DNA of 64,000 nucleotides from Helianthus annuus. Taxonomy: Eukaryota; Streptophyta; Magnoliopsida; Asterales; Asteraceae. The translations under genes and the position numbers were made by a program. The DNA lies in contig NC_035433.2 in the NCBI RefSeq assembly GCF_002127325.2, forward strand, positions 127,211,695 to 127,275,694. Direction: 5' to 3'. Shown here in pieces: positions 44,058 through 53,976 of this stretch. The notes below the pieces were generated by a model, which was given only the letters and a program-made list of their open reading frames with translations, was not told the origin of the DNA and ran no database searches. Numbering within the stretch: the stretch's first letter is position 1; each line of letters starts with the position of its first letter.

Positions 44058-47000
44058 CTAATTGTTCATACAAACACAAAAGAAAACATACGCTAGGTCT
44101 TCATCTTCATTTTCTCCATCTGGGAAGATTTCTTTCAGTTGCGCCACATGGTCCTCGGATTGTAACGCAACATTGATGAGATCCAGAACCGGGAGTTGTA
44201 AGTTATTAAATTCTGTCTTCGCATCAGCAAGGGCAACATCTGTATTAACATCATGGGTAGCGAACTTGCTAGTATTCCAGTCAACCTTCAAAGCGTTAAC
44301 CACATGGTGCGAGCCTTCAGCATACCCCTGGGCATATCCATCATTTCGCGCTGCAACCAACAAGCGCGCAACCGATTTTTCTAGCTCCTCAGAATTCAGA
44401 ACTGATTCAACAACCTATATAAAAAAGAAAAAGCAAATAAGGAAAAACACAAGACAGCTCCAAAGAGTTACAAAAAGAAAAAAGAAACTTACACTCGTGA
44501 TCCCGCGTTCTTTCAGCCATGACATAACACTTTTCAAAGGCTTAAGTTCACTCTCCGTCGTTGCCCGCGCAGGTTCGGAAGTTTCTAACTTTTCTTCGGT
44601 TTCAGCAAGACGGCGAGAAGTTTCAGCCTTCTCAGTACGCGTAAGCTCCAAATCTTTCTTGGCAGACTCAAACTTCCACCTTAAGTTGTTCCTGCTCAGA
44701 TAGCAAAGCAATAAGTTCTTCTATCTCCTTATCTCTAAGAGCAAGAGTAGCGCATGTATGTACCTCTCGTTGTTCGCTCCTTTCCCTGTGAGAGCGCGTT
44801 TCGTCCTGCGCAACTTCAGCATCAGCTTTTTCCTTCTTCAATTTCTCAATCTCCGCATCTTGTTTCTTCAACTTTTCCACCTCAGCCTTGAGATTATTGA
44901 TAACATTGCGGAGATTCATCTTCTCGGCATTATCCTTCTCACATATCTTTTTCCAGTTTTTGCGTTCCTCGGAAATAAGGGCAGCTTCAGCTTCCGCCTT
45001 TCTCTTCCACCCCGCAACAGACCATTCTTCAGTTTTTCGATCATTCTCAAACTTGGCCTGATCAGCTTCTAATTTAGCCCTCAGCTGGGCAACACGGGCC
45101 TCACCCTCAGCGGCTTTCTTCTTGGACGCCTTAAAAACAGCCCACTCCTTATGCATACTATGCCACTCGCGCACTATGCGGTGCGTAGTAGATGTATAAG
45201 AAGCAGCCTCTTCATGATAGGCATGATAAGTTTGATCATAAAGGTGACCCTCCTGAAATTTAATCTCCCCAGGCGGGAAGCTTCCCTGTAACCAATCTCG
45301 ACACACGCGCCAGTCTGAAAAGTATCACCTTTCTTCAGATTCCAAACAGGGACGTGAATTTCAACAGCGTTCTTTTCCGAATAAGTTCTATAATAATAAT
45401 CCCCCAGAGTTTCATCTGGGCAGATAGGAGAATTTTTATCAGCATCAGAAAATGAGCCTTGGTCCTCAATAGAGACACTCTCAATATTCTCAGGCATAAA
45501 ACCAGAAGCCATGGAAGGAGAAGTTGTTACAGGGATCTCTTGAGCAGATTTCCCTTTCTCCGAATCTTGAGCAACAAATTCAGGAGTTTGTGGATGACCA
45601 GCACCAATATCCACAACCTCCGGACTGGTAACTTTCTCCGCATCAACAACACCATCAGCAGATTTTTTAATCTCAAGGTTTTCTGCCCCAGCAGTCTTCC
45701 CCGCCTCATTCTCAGGAACTTCAGTATTCTTTAACTGCTCATTAGCAGAGGCGCGAGGAGGAGAGGGTGGAAGCTCCTCATTTACCACAGACGATGGCTC
45801 TGTGTGCACAGGAGAGTTTGGTTTTTCTGCAAGAACATATGAATTACAATCATTCACGACATATAAGAGGAAAACAAAGAGAAATACCTACCAAGAACAG
45901 GTTTTGCAACAAAGGCATCAAGATTGCCCCTTCTGGTAACCTTCTTCCTTCGAACCTTCTTCTCAGGCTGACCTTCAGCCTCAACATCAGCTTGTTTCCT
46001 TTTCCCCGCCTTCTTCCTCAACAAGTGTTCAGGACTCGACTCTAAGTCGATAGGATCATCCGGGTTTGACGGAGGGATGTCAGCGGTGTCCCTTGGTTCC
46101 GGTTTAGGTTTCCTCACAACTGCAGGCGCAAGACCCTCAAACGAGTCAGATACCACCACATAATCACACCAGGAGTCAGAGGAATGGCGCATACCTTTCT
46201 TCTCTCCTCCCAGATATTTGGTTTTAGAAGGTTGAGCTTTCTCCGCGTCACTCTTCATTGGTACAGCAGTAGCAGCGGGCGCACGTCTTTTCTTCTCAGG
46301 GCCTATGCCCAAGTTAGACAGCTCACCTACTATAAAACACAAAAATTGACTTATTCAAGTGCGCAAAAACAGCAAGCAAACAACATTATGATAAAAAATT
46401 ACCGGCGCCAGCAACAGGTTGCGCAGCCAAATCATCATCCCGCGGAAGAACAAAGTTCCTCACAATACGGTGATACCAAAGCTCCTCATCAGGTTTTTGG
46501 GAATAGTAGCCATCTTCCCACCTTCTCTCTCAAACGCAACGACATACAAAGAAACAACTACAAAGGAGAGAAGCAAAGGTAAAAAAAAAGAGGAAACAGG
46601 GCAAACCCCAAAGCAAAGGAGAGAAGCAAAGGTAAAAAAAAGGAAACAGGGGAAACCCCGAATCTTACTTTTATTGCCCTCCATATACACCGGCTTCTCT
46701 TCCCGATTCATCCGCTAGTTCAGGCTCATGCTAGCACCAACAAGGGCTTTCTCCGGCAAAGCAATAGACGGAACGTCTTTCAAATCCTGGTACCAATTTT
46801 AATCAATGGGAGTCTGAATAGTCTCAGTGGGGACATCCTCTTTTCCCCTAAACATCATCCTTATCGGAATAACCCTTACTTTAATAAAGAAGAACTTTTG
46901 TTTCCAATCTTGAAATGATTTTGGGGGTTAAAGCAAAATCTTCTTTGCAGATGCCCTTTGCATAAAGGAATAGAATCCCTGAGAACAATGCATTTGATGG

Positions 47001-47371
47001 AACACTCGAAATCGAGGAACCGTCGGTTCAATGTGCATTGTACGACACACAAATTCGAAGTAACGAACCCTAACCATACCAATAGGATGCATCTGGGAGA
47101 TGTGAAACTTGTAATAATCGAGAATTTCAAGAAAGAACTTCGTTGCAGGCAATTGGAAATTGCCTGCAGAGAAAAAGTCCCAAAATAAAGTTATGTACCT
47201 GGCCGGAGCATCCGCCGCCGTTTGACCCTCGTCAGGCTATCGAGCACCCCAACTTTCCAGAAATTTGAAATTCCGAATCAAACCATCAAAAGTTGCCCTG
47301 GACCACTTCAACGGTGGAAGTTCGACAGCCATTTCTTCAGAAGAGTCTTCATAATGATCTCCGGTTGACAT
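44058..47371 (-). pseudogene. Antisense gene of Z ('putative gypsy-type transposon' protein), five exons, degraded
   Basis: From the ATG at 47371 on the minus strand, exon 1 (to about 46671) carries KWSRATFDGLIRNFKFLESW, ITLFWDFFSAGNFQLP, HISQMHPIGMVRVRYFEFVC and PPKSFQDWKQKFFFIK. I recall these as the Pfam 'putative gypsy type transposon' domain (PF04195). Exons 2 (46513-46403), 3 (46329-45892), 4 (45826-44493) and 5 (44414-44058) follow, with GT/AG introns. Exon 3 is basic (KKVRRKKVTRR), exon 4 is a long Lys/Glu coiled coil, and exon 5 ends the protein. Exon 1 has four in-frame stops (about 47237, 46930, 46800 and 46714). Exon 4 has frameshifts near 45300 and 44690. Its function is unknown; such additional ORFs are known from some Tat elements. 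Confidence 0.82.
46575..46665. repeat. Short tandem duplication in an antisense-gene intron
   Basis: gagaagcaaaggtaaaaaaa plus ggaaacaggg and aaacccc occurs twice, about 50 bp apart, within intron 1 of the antisense gene. Confidence 0.75.
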
Positions 47372-47469
47372 AAGAAAGAGAAATTGCAAATTCTTTCGAC
47401 AAACTGATAAGGGAGACGAAGAAGGAAACGGGCTTTTAAGAAAGGAACGATTAATGAAAATGAGCAATT

Positions 47470-47830
47470 GAAATCATTTATATACTCATCGCCATAAATA
47501 ACCTAGATAACTACAACAACACCTTTTTCGGGGATGGCACAGTTATCCAAGCGTCAGGGGCAAGTAGGAAAGAACAACAAGACGCGAGTTCACGCGCACG
47601 TGGGAAACACGGTCAGTAACATACAACTGACAGTGATAGCCTGTCACACGTCAACAGTCATTACTGCACCTTTCCACATACCCAAAGTCAAGATTTTCAA
47701 AATCAAAATAAATGAGCAAGAGTATCTTCTACCAAAAAAGATTCTCCACTTTCACGCCAAAAAACTCTACAGCAAAAACACCTCCCTCTCAAAGTCCAGT
47801 GCTCCACTTATTTGCATAAGAACAACACTA
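47470..47830. other. Z region upstream of the antisense start
   Basis: About 360 bp between the antisense gene and the polypurine tract. It should contain any antisense promoter. On the minus strand tatataaatgattt lies near 47474-47487, a possible TATA box about 100 bp upstream of the antisense ATG. Confidence 0.4.
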
Positions 47831-47844
47831 GACTGGGGGGGACT
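47831..47844 (+). promoter_or_regulatory. Z polypurine tract
   Basis: gactggggggggact immediately precedes the 3' LTR. Confidence 0.75.
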
Positions 47845-48708
47845 TGAAGGGGTAAGGTCCCAAAAACCTCGCTTCAAGTACTTGGGACCATACCACAACC
47901 TCATCTTTCTAGACCTTCTTTAGACCTTGCGCGGCCGCGCACTGGTCCTACAAAGAAAACTTAGAAGGAAAACAACAGGCAGCACCTGCGCGCCAAAAGG
48001 AAGCTAACGAATCATTGCGCCGATCCCCATAACTAATAAGGATAAAAATACTAATAAGCACTCCCGCATAAATAATATCCAGACTTGGATATTATTTACT
48101 TCATCGATGCCATACAGTACGGAGTAACACAGGATTACAGCTATGCTTCTTCTAGAAGGTTCCATCGTGCATCACCAGACGGTTATAACCGTCTGGCCAC
48201 GTGTCATCATCCTAGGCTCTCTTGAAGTCACGATGATGGCAAGGAATTGAAGAGAGATCTTCACTTGCCCACTTTCCACGTGGCAATACCCCAGCTGTTG
48301 ATCAAAGATCGCGATCCGTGTGCTCTCACATTCGTTAAATGATTAACGGATGGAAAAATAACCGCTTACGGAATTAACACTTTCCGTAAATATTTCACCA
48401 ACAAGTTTTCCCGCCCAAACTTCGGCTATAAATAGAAGGATAATTCAGGTATAATCTTCCAGTTACATTCACTTCACTTACACTTCTTCTTCTTCTTCAT
48501 AAAACCTGTACTTATTCTCACACCGGAAGGTGGTCACGGAGAGAACCCCCATTCTATCCGTGGCGAGTCTAACGGTGGTTGTTTTGCAGTTACTGTGAAG
48601 AGAAGAAGACCTGTCACCCACGAACCGAACGAGGAGAAACCACCCCTTTTATGCAGAATCAGACCCCCTAGTTTAGTTGATTTCGGTCAATTAACCAATG
48701 TTTCTTCA
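47845..48708 (+). mobile_element. Z 3' LTR (864 bp)
   Basis: It matches the 5' LTR along its length with about 37-40 differences and a 3-bp insertion (extra ttc). It is followed by gttaa. Confidence 0.9.
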
Positions 48709-48713
48709 GTTAA

Positions 48714-48846
48714 CAAATAAAAACTACCCACTACTTAGCCTATCCACCACTAACTTACTAGAAAATTGGAAATACATAAACAATTAGTAAAGACTTGCAT
48801 AGGTGGAAATCGTGGACTTGCATGGAAATCAGAAGTGCACACATCA
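48714..48846 (-). mobile_element. U-type LTR, second copy, right part
   Basis: Continuation of the LTR cut by Z. It ends GTGCACACATCA at 48846. Confidence 0.65.
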
Positions 48847-49070
48847 ATCCCTCCGACTCAAAACATCCTTGTCCTCAAGGATGAAACCGGGCCAAGTCTC
48901 CAGGACGCCCCACGGTGGGCGCCACTCGGTTCTCACTTTCATATTCGGATAAGTGTTAGCAATACGCCATGGCTTATCATCCATGAACACATGATAAGCA
49001 GAATAATGAGTTCGTATAATTTATTACCTTCATTAGCGAGTAGGCACTTAAATTTGGGGAAAATATAAAT
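48847..49070 (-). pseudogene. Tail of a third chromovirus derivative
   Basis: The minus strand reads VRTEWRPPWGVLETWPGF, then ILEDKDVLSRRD and a stop just before the LTR. These are the same EWRPPW and LEDKD signatures as in V and U. The rest of its internal region is not recognisable to the right. Confidence 0.6.
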
Positions 49071-50077
49071 AAAACGCGATTCTAATAATACTAACTCCTA
49101 AATTAGGGTTTGTGATTGTAGCGGAAACATAAATGCATAGATTGTGGTGAAATTATGTCACAGAAAACAATAGATACAGAAATTGGAAGCAATTAGAGGA
49201 TTGACGGAGAAAACAAATATCTGACCGTCGGTAGTTAGTGCGGATCCAGGTTGAGATCGGATTCTGATGATAAAAACTTTCCTCAAAATCAGTCACAATA
49301 ACTCAAACTTACTAATGAAAAAAACTTAAACCATAATCACATATATAAACCAAAGTCGGAGAAATAAATCATATGGAAATAGAGAAATTACCACCTTAAT
49401 CGGTTAAAATCTCAAACTTATTGATAAAAATAATGTTTGGAAGCAATCATCGATAAGCAACAGTGGTAGTGGTCGGCGGCTCACTTCGCACTCAACAACA
49501 TGAACACTAACGGGTGCTTCTCTGCTTTCTAATAAATAACTATTATCCATTTCAGATCATGTCAAAACCCTCGAAAAATATTTACCGAGCATCTGCTCAC
49601 TTATCCAAAAAAAAAAAAAAACCCTCGAAAAACATATAACAACTCAAATCATTAGATCGATTAGCATATAGATACAGAAGGACAATACGAGTAGAATAAG
49701 ATGGTAGAACTTGAATAAAAAGGTAGAAATCAGCAATGAAGGATTGCTCAACTGATGCACGAATTTAATCGGAAGATCGACAGTAGTTTCGATGGGAGAG
49801 GAAAGCTGATTGAAGAATGAAATTAGGGTTTGTGTGGGGATCATAAAAGAAGCGTGTTTTAGAAGGTTTTTATAACCGGGTCACAAAATAGGTATATGGG
49901 GCTTCACTAAAGAAAAAAGCGGACCCGGAACTTTGGAGCCAAAAGTGGAATTGAGGGGCTCTAATATTGTGCCACATCAGCCCCCCCCCCCACACACATA
50001 TATATATATATAATATTGCCATATATAATTGTACATCATACACTTATTCATTTACTGTATCATTACAAAAGATAACT
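49071..50077. other. Intergenic stretch without a recognised gene
   Basis: AT-rich sequence with the phrase ttagggtttgtg in both orientations (49096 and 49826), a poly-A run at about 49608-49621 and, at 49981-50012, a C run followed by (CA)n and (TA)n. The last 100 bp, with tatata boxes near 50000-50030, could be the promoter of the next ORF. Confidence 0.5.
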
Positions 50078-50389
50078 ATGACATCAACCTCTGTACAATC
50101 TGATGATTTGAAGCAGGGATTTCTTAAACAAATCGAGAAGCAAGTTTACGTAGACAAGGCTACTCTTCAAGAGTTGAAAAGGTGTTTTGATGGATTACAA
50201 CTTGGATTGCTGACAAGAGACCAGGTTTTGAGAAATTTGATGGCAATGCCAACCACTTCAGTTCGTGACTTGTGTGTTTCGAGTAACATTATATTTGGTG
50301 ATAGAAACTTGCAGTTCATGACAAAGCTCATGGATACACACCGAGAAGTTCAGTACTCTATGGAGTTAAAGTTAAAATTATCATCTTAA
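50078..50389 (+). CDS. Hypothetical protein, 103 residues
   Basis: The frame begins MTSTSVQSDDLKQGFLKQIE at 50078 and ends LKLSS with TAA at 50387-50389. It is also open 37 codons upstream, but that part runs through the CA/TA microsatellite, so I prefer the internal start. The protein is mainly helical, with alternating Leu/charged residues (KATLQELKRCFDGLQLGLLT), no signal peptide and no membrane segment. It resembles no transposon protein and no family I can name. A TATA-like catatataatt lies about 55 bp upstream. It could be a small host gene, or a fragment of a larger one. Confidence 0.5.
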   Translation: MTSTSVQSDDLKQGFLKQIEKQVYVDKATLQELKRCFDGLQLGLLTRDQVLRNLMAMPTTSVRDLCVSSNIIFGDRNLQFMTKLMDTHREVQYSMELKLKLSS

Positions 50390-50929
50390 ACTACCACCGT
50401 TGATATTTCAAACTTGGGCTTTATGTATCAGATTATTTATTTAAGTTGTTTGTGAGATTCAAAGAAACAGTGGCTGATTGATATGTTAAAAACATTGTAT
50501 ATGTTTTACAAAAATATTGAAATTTGGGATTTTTTTTGAATTAGCTATAGCTAGACAGTTTGTTGACAATCAACATCCCGCCGCAACGCGCATGTTAGCG
50601 TTAACTCGTTAAATTACAAAAAAAATAAACGATCATTTTGGCAAGACACTGGGTTTTGTTTTTTTTTTTTGGTGTAATATGCGAAACCATTTGTGTTTAG
50701 AGTTTTGGTTTTGGATACTTAAAACTTTATATTTGATGCAAATTCTCTGATGTATTTAATTTAAATTATTCAACTACTTAATTGACTAACAATGAAAAAA
50801 TAATTAAAAACCTTCCTAAAGACTAACAATGTAAAAATAACTAAAAACCTTCCTAAAGATTTATTGACTGTGACAGGAGCAGTTAAACACTTTAGAAGCT
50901 GGTTATATGTTGATTACTATAAGTAAGAG
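50390..50929. other. AT-rich stretch downstream of the small ORF, no gene
   Basis: Possible 3' untranslated sequence followed by a diverged direct repeat (gactaacaatgtaaaaataac...aaaaaccttcctaaag) at 50785-50865. No further coding frame. Confidence 0.5.
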
Positions 50930-51338
50930 CATGGTTGCAAAAGTCGCTAGGCGCTCCCTAGTCGGTCGACCGGGGAGTTGAGAGTACTCGGCCTAGGCGG
51001 AGAGTATACGGGGATTACTCGGACATGCCAAATTATAAAAAAAAATAGTTTTTGGAAATTAAATATGTTTCAAATAACATAAATTTACTAATATTTATAA
51101 TAAAATACGTGAAATTGATATTCATTTTTTAATATGATAGGAATAGAAATTGTGTTTTATTTTATTTTAAGTCAAAATCGGCCTAAGTTGACCTATTAGA
51201 TCCGATTTTGGCCGATGTTGACCGCATTTGATTGATTCCGAGTAATTAATCGGAGTTGAAGAAAGTCGCCTCGGCAGCCTACCTTGTAGCGACTACTCGG
51301 GGGGTACTTGGCCTTGGAGACCTTGTTTTACAACCATG
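50930..51338. mobile_element. hAT-type MITE (409 bp)
   Basis: The termini are CATGGTTGCAAAAGTCG and, at the right, the complement of CATGGTTGTAAAACAAG. The 8-bp target duplication is agtaagag/agtaagat with one mismatch (50922-50929 and 51339-51346). Its outer parts are rich in gtcg, ctcgg and cctagg, a style common among MITEs. No transposase. Confidence 0.82.
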
Positions 51339-51346
51339 AGTAAGAT

Positions 51347-51584
51347 TACAAACTTACACAATAATTATCAAATAAAACTAGTAAAACTTTATATCTTATT
51401 GTATTTTACAAAGAAACATATTATATTATTTAACCAATCAACCCATATAATATCAGAAAGATTATATGATTTAAGATAGTATATTCGTTTTTAAAATAGT
51501 TACATGGCCTACATTATTTATTTATTTATACAAAACTAGTTGAGTGTTAATCTAATCTCATGGTTAGGGGTTTAAACAAGTCGG
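51347..51584. other. AT-rich spacer left of W
   Basis: No gene or repeat recognised. The W 5' LTR begins abruptly at about 51585 without its proper start, so the left end of W was lost here. Confidence 0.5.
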
Positions 51585-52827
51585 GTGTTACATACGTTAC
51601 TTTTTCTAAAATCACAATCGAACACACTATGCAATGCTTTATACGCTAACCGTTATCGCATGTATTACGTGACTAAATGAATGCATGTTGTTTTGTGTAC
51701 ACATGGAATGCTGTCTACCTGCCTTAACGACGATAATACTATAGTTTGGACTCAGCACCCGTTCACACGGGGGTTGTTAAGGACAATTACTTGCATGGAT
51801 TACGGTGGTAATCATGTATTGCGAACTGCCTCGGGCAGTCAACCCGCAGTCATTGGTATCGATAGATCCAAGTCGATAATTAACATGCTTCGTTTTCCTC
51901 TGTGTATGTGCTGGTTATGCGTAAACTATTTCGAACTCTATTATGCTATTATCAAACTTGTATGCTCACCTTTACATTTTATGTATTGACTTTATTTTAA
52001 CGTATGTGACAGGTGCTTAAGATGCTTATCTGCTAGGAAAGCGAGGCTAGAATAAAGCTTTGGAGCCCAACAAATAGTTGTCTGTAGTGGTCAAATTATG
52101 GGTCTCTAGAAGCAGATAAACAATTGCTGTTTAATTAAATCTGAGTTGTCGGAACAGAATATTTGCCTGGATTTTATCTGTAATAATTTGTTTACCATTT
52201 GAGATACGGTATGGGACGTGTTATTTAAATTGAATAGTAATGATAATTGTTATGAAAACTTCTGGACAATCTGTTTCGCTCAGTGCCGCGCCCCGATGAT
52301 TCTTGGCCAGATCTTCCAACCTTTTCACAATTACAGTTCACAGCGCCCTTGACTAAACTAATAGAAAGTCAAGGGGCTTGAAAGCTTACCTGATTATTAG
52401 AGAAAGGTTTGGAACCCTAGTTTTGGAGTTTTCAGCTCAACCTAGGTTAGCCACCGGAGGCACTAGTTTTGGAGTTTTCAGCTCAACCTAGGTTAGCCAC
52501 CGGAGGCACTAGTTTTCCGACAGGTTCTTATGCCTGAAAGACATTCACAGCTAGCGAATGTATGATTCCTAGTTCGATCCAAAGGGTATAAATTCCTTAC
52601 TCTATCAAGTAAGCAGCTTCGCCCCTTAGTCTCACTATGTTCAACTAAGCCACTTCGTACCTTAGAAAGGACTGGGAGCTCTAGCTCATTTCTATTTCCA
52701 GGGGACTATATCGAGAAAGATAAAGGAGTAGCGCAAGCTAGACGAGCAGAGAGAAGGTCTGTAGAGGGTTCTTAGTAATAGCTAATGTCTGCTCACGTGA
52801 TTTTCCGCCATCGGTTAGGGTGTGACA
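51585..52827 (+). mobile_element. W 5' LTR remnant with a 490-bp insertion
   Basis: 51585-52300 matches 60737-61455 of the 3' LTR, and the last 20 bases (ccgccatcggttagggtgtg) match its end. Between them, about 52303-52808 has no counterpart. The first 2.1 kb of the LTR, including promoter and palindromes, is missing, so W cannot be transcribed from its own 5' LTR. Confidence 0.85.
52303..52808. repeat. Insertion in the W 5' LTR containing a 56-bp tandem duplication
   Basis: The insertion includes two adjacent copies of cactagttttggagttttcag...ccaccggagg (about 52409-52515). It has no TG/CA ends or terminal repeats. The flanking phrase gattcttggcc versus gattccgcc suggests filler DNA or part of a longer LTR variant. 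Confidence 0.65.
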
Positions 52828-52830
52828 TAT

Positions 52831-52842
52831 TGGTATCAGAGC
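52831..52842 (+). promoter_or_regulatory. W primer-binding site (initiator tRNA-Met type)
   Basis: tggtatcagagc lies four bases after the 5' LTR end. Confidence 0.92.
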
Positions 52843-53976
52843 CATAACTATAGGGAATTAGGCAGCTCGACCTAGTCCGGGTCGATGTCTTAGAAACCTA
52901 GACTATAGTTAGGAACCAACAGACCAAACATACATGCTATATCTCGTTATTACGCTACACTATCACCGCACTCGAATTTTCAGTAATGAGAAAGCGATTT
53001 AGTCAAGATTAGGTGTGAAAACCGCAAACTCTCGACTAAATTGCTTGATCAATGCTGTTTTATCAACTTACCAATGATCTCTTTATTATTCTTTTTCAAT
53101 AACGAACGCTTGATTAACGGGGAGAATTATACCAAATCAGGAGTGAAATCCATATTTTGATGAATAATCTCCTCTATTTTACTAAAATCAAGGGGAAGTT
53201 GTCAAGCTAGGGGTGAAACCCTAACCTTGACGGCTTGTCCATGGTTCTTACCCGAAATTCTCACCAAAGTCTCGACGGACTCCAACGACCTGGACTCACA
53301 ACACGGCTCAAGGGATGCGCGCCGAATGCCCAAGAATCGAGGCAGAGGCTGATCTTGAAAGTCGGAATGTGATGACGAGTCCTTGAGAATAGTCGAATCG
53401 CTTTGGGTAGTCAATGTCTTATAGCCGCAGACAATCTATTTCTCGATTTTTTTTACATGTTTTGATTCTGAGCCCGCAACTGCTGACTCTGATGGCTCGT
53501 TGATTTTATGTGTTTATATGTGTTTAACTGTTTATGTGTTTAAAATTTTGAGATTTACTCGATTTTCCTCTCACTTCGATCGACACACACAACCCGCATT
53601 GCTCTCCTATCTCAGTACGCCAACAAGTCGCTACAATAAGAACGACATTATGCTACGATATACGCTTATACTATACTAATCGATATGCTATACGCGATCG
53701 CTATATACGAACGACTCGCAAGCTTTGAATGATAGGTTTCTGTATTCTGACTACCTCTGTGATTGAATGCGTATGTGCTTCTGTGTTTCTGTGCTTCTGT
53801 GCCCTACGTGCTTACGTGCTTATGTGCTTCTGTGACTATGTGGATATGTGGTTATGTGCCTATGTGTTTATGTGATACATGCTTCAACGTGTTCCTAAGC
53901 TTTAGTAAGTAGTAGACGTGTGAGGTGAGATTCGATTTTGATGTGTTTGAGACCTACGACGATGTCTGTTGCAGAC
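52843..53976 (+). other. W untranslated leader with TGTGCTTC-like octamer repeats
   Basis: About 1.1 kb between primer site and gag. At 53766-53882 the sequence is built from degenerate octamers (tgtgcttc, tgtgttta, cgtgctta, tgtggata). No gene. Confidence 0.6.

Larger units (their letters stand above)
40975..48708 (+). mobile_element. Z: Tat-type Ty3/gypsy element with antisense gene and no polymerase
   Basis: LTRs of 860 and 864 bp, primer site, gag remnant, antisense gene and polypurine tract lie within 7734 bp, flanked by an exact gttaa duplication (40970-40974 and 48709-48713). By eye the LTRs differ at roughly 37-40 sites (about 4.5%), so Z is older than T1 and N2. The gag type (PLEKAKLPSNVGKFNGMTDP, HFSQQRRS) is that of the Tat/Ogre lineage. 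No protease, reverse transcriptase or integrase motif is present between gag and the antisense gene. Confidence 0.88.

Noticed and set aside
44062..46045. Plus-strand frames of 90-213 codons across the Z right half
   Set aside because: They are shadows of the antisense gene, whose exon borders and domains are consistent only on the minus strand.
51681..51989. 102-codon frame in the W 5' LTR
   Set aside because: It lies in LTR sequence, and the matching part of the 3' LTR does not keep the frame (a stop arises near 60977).
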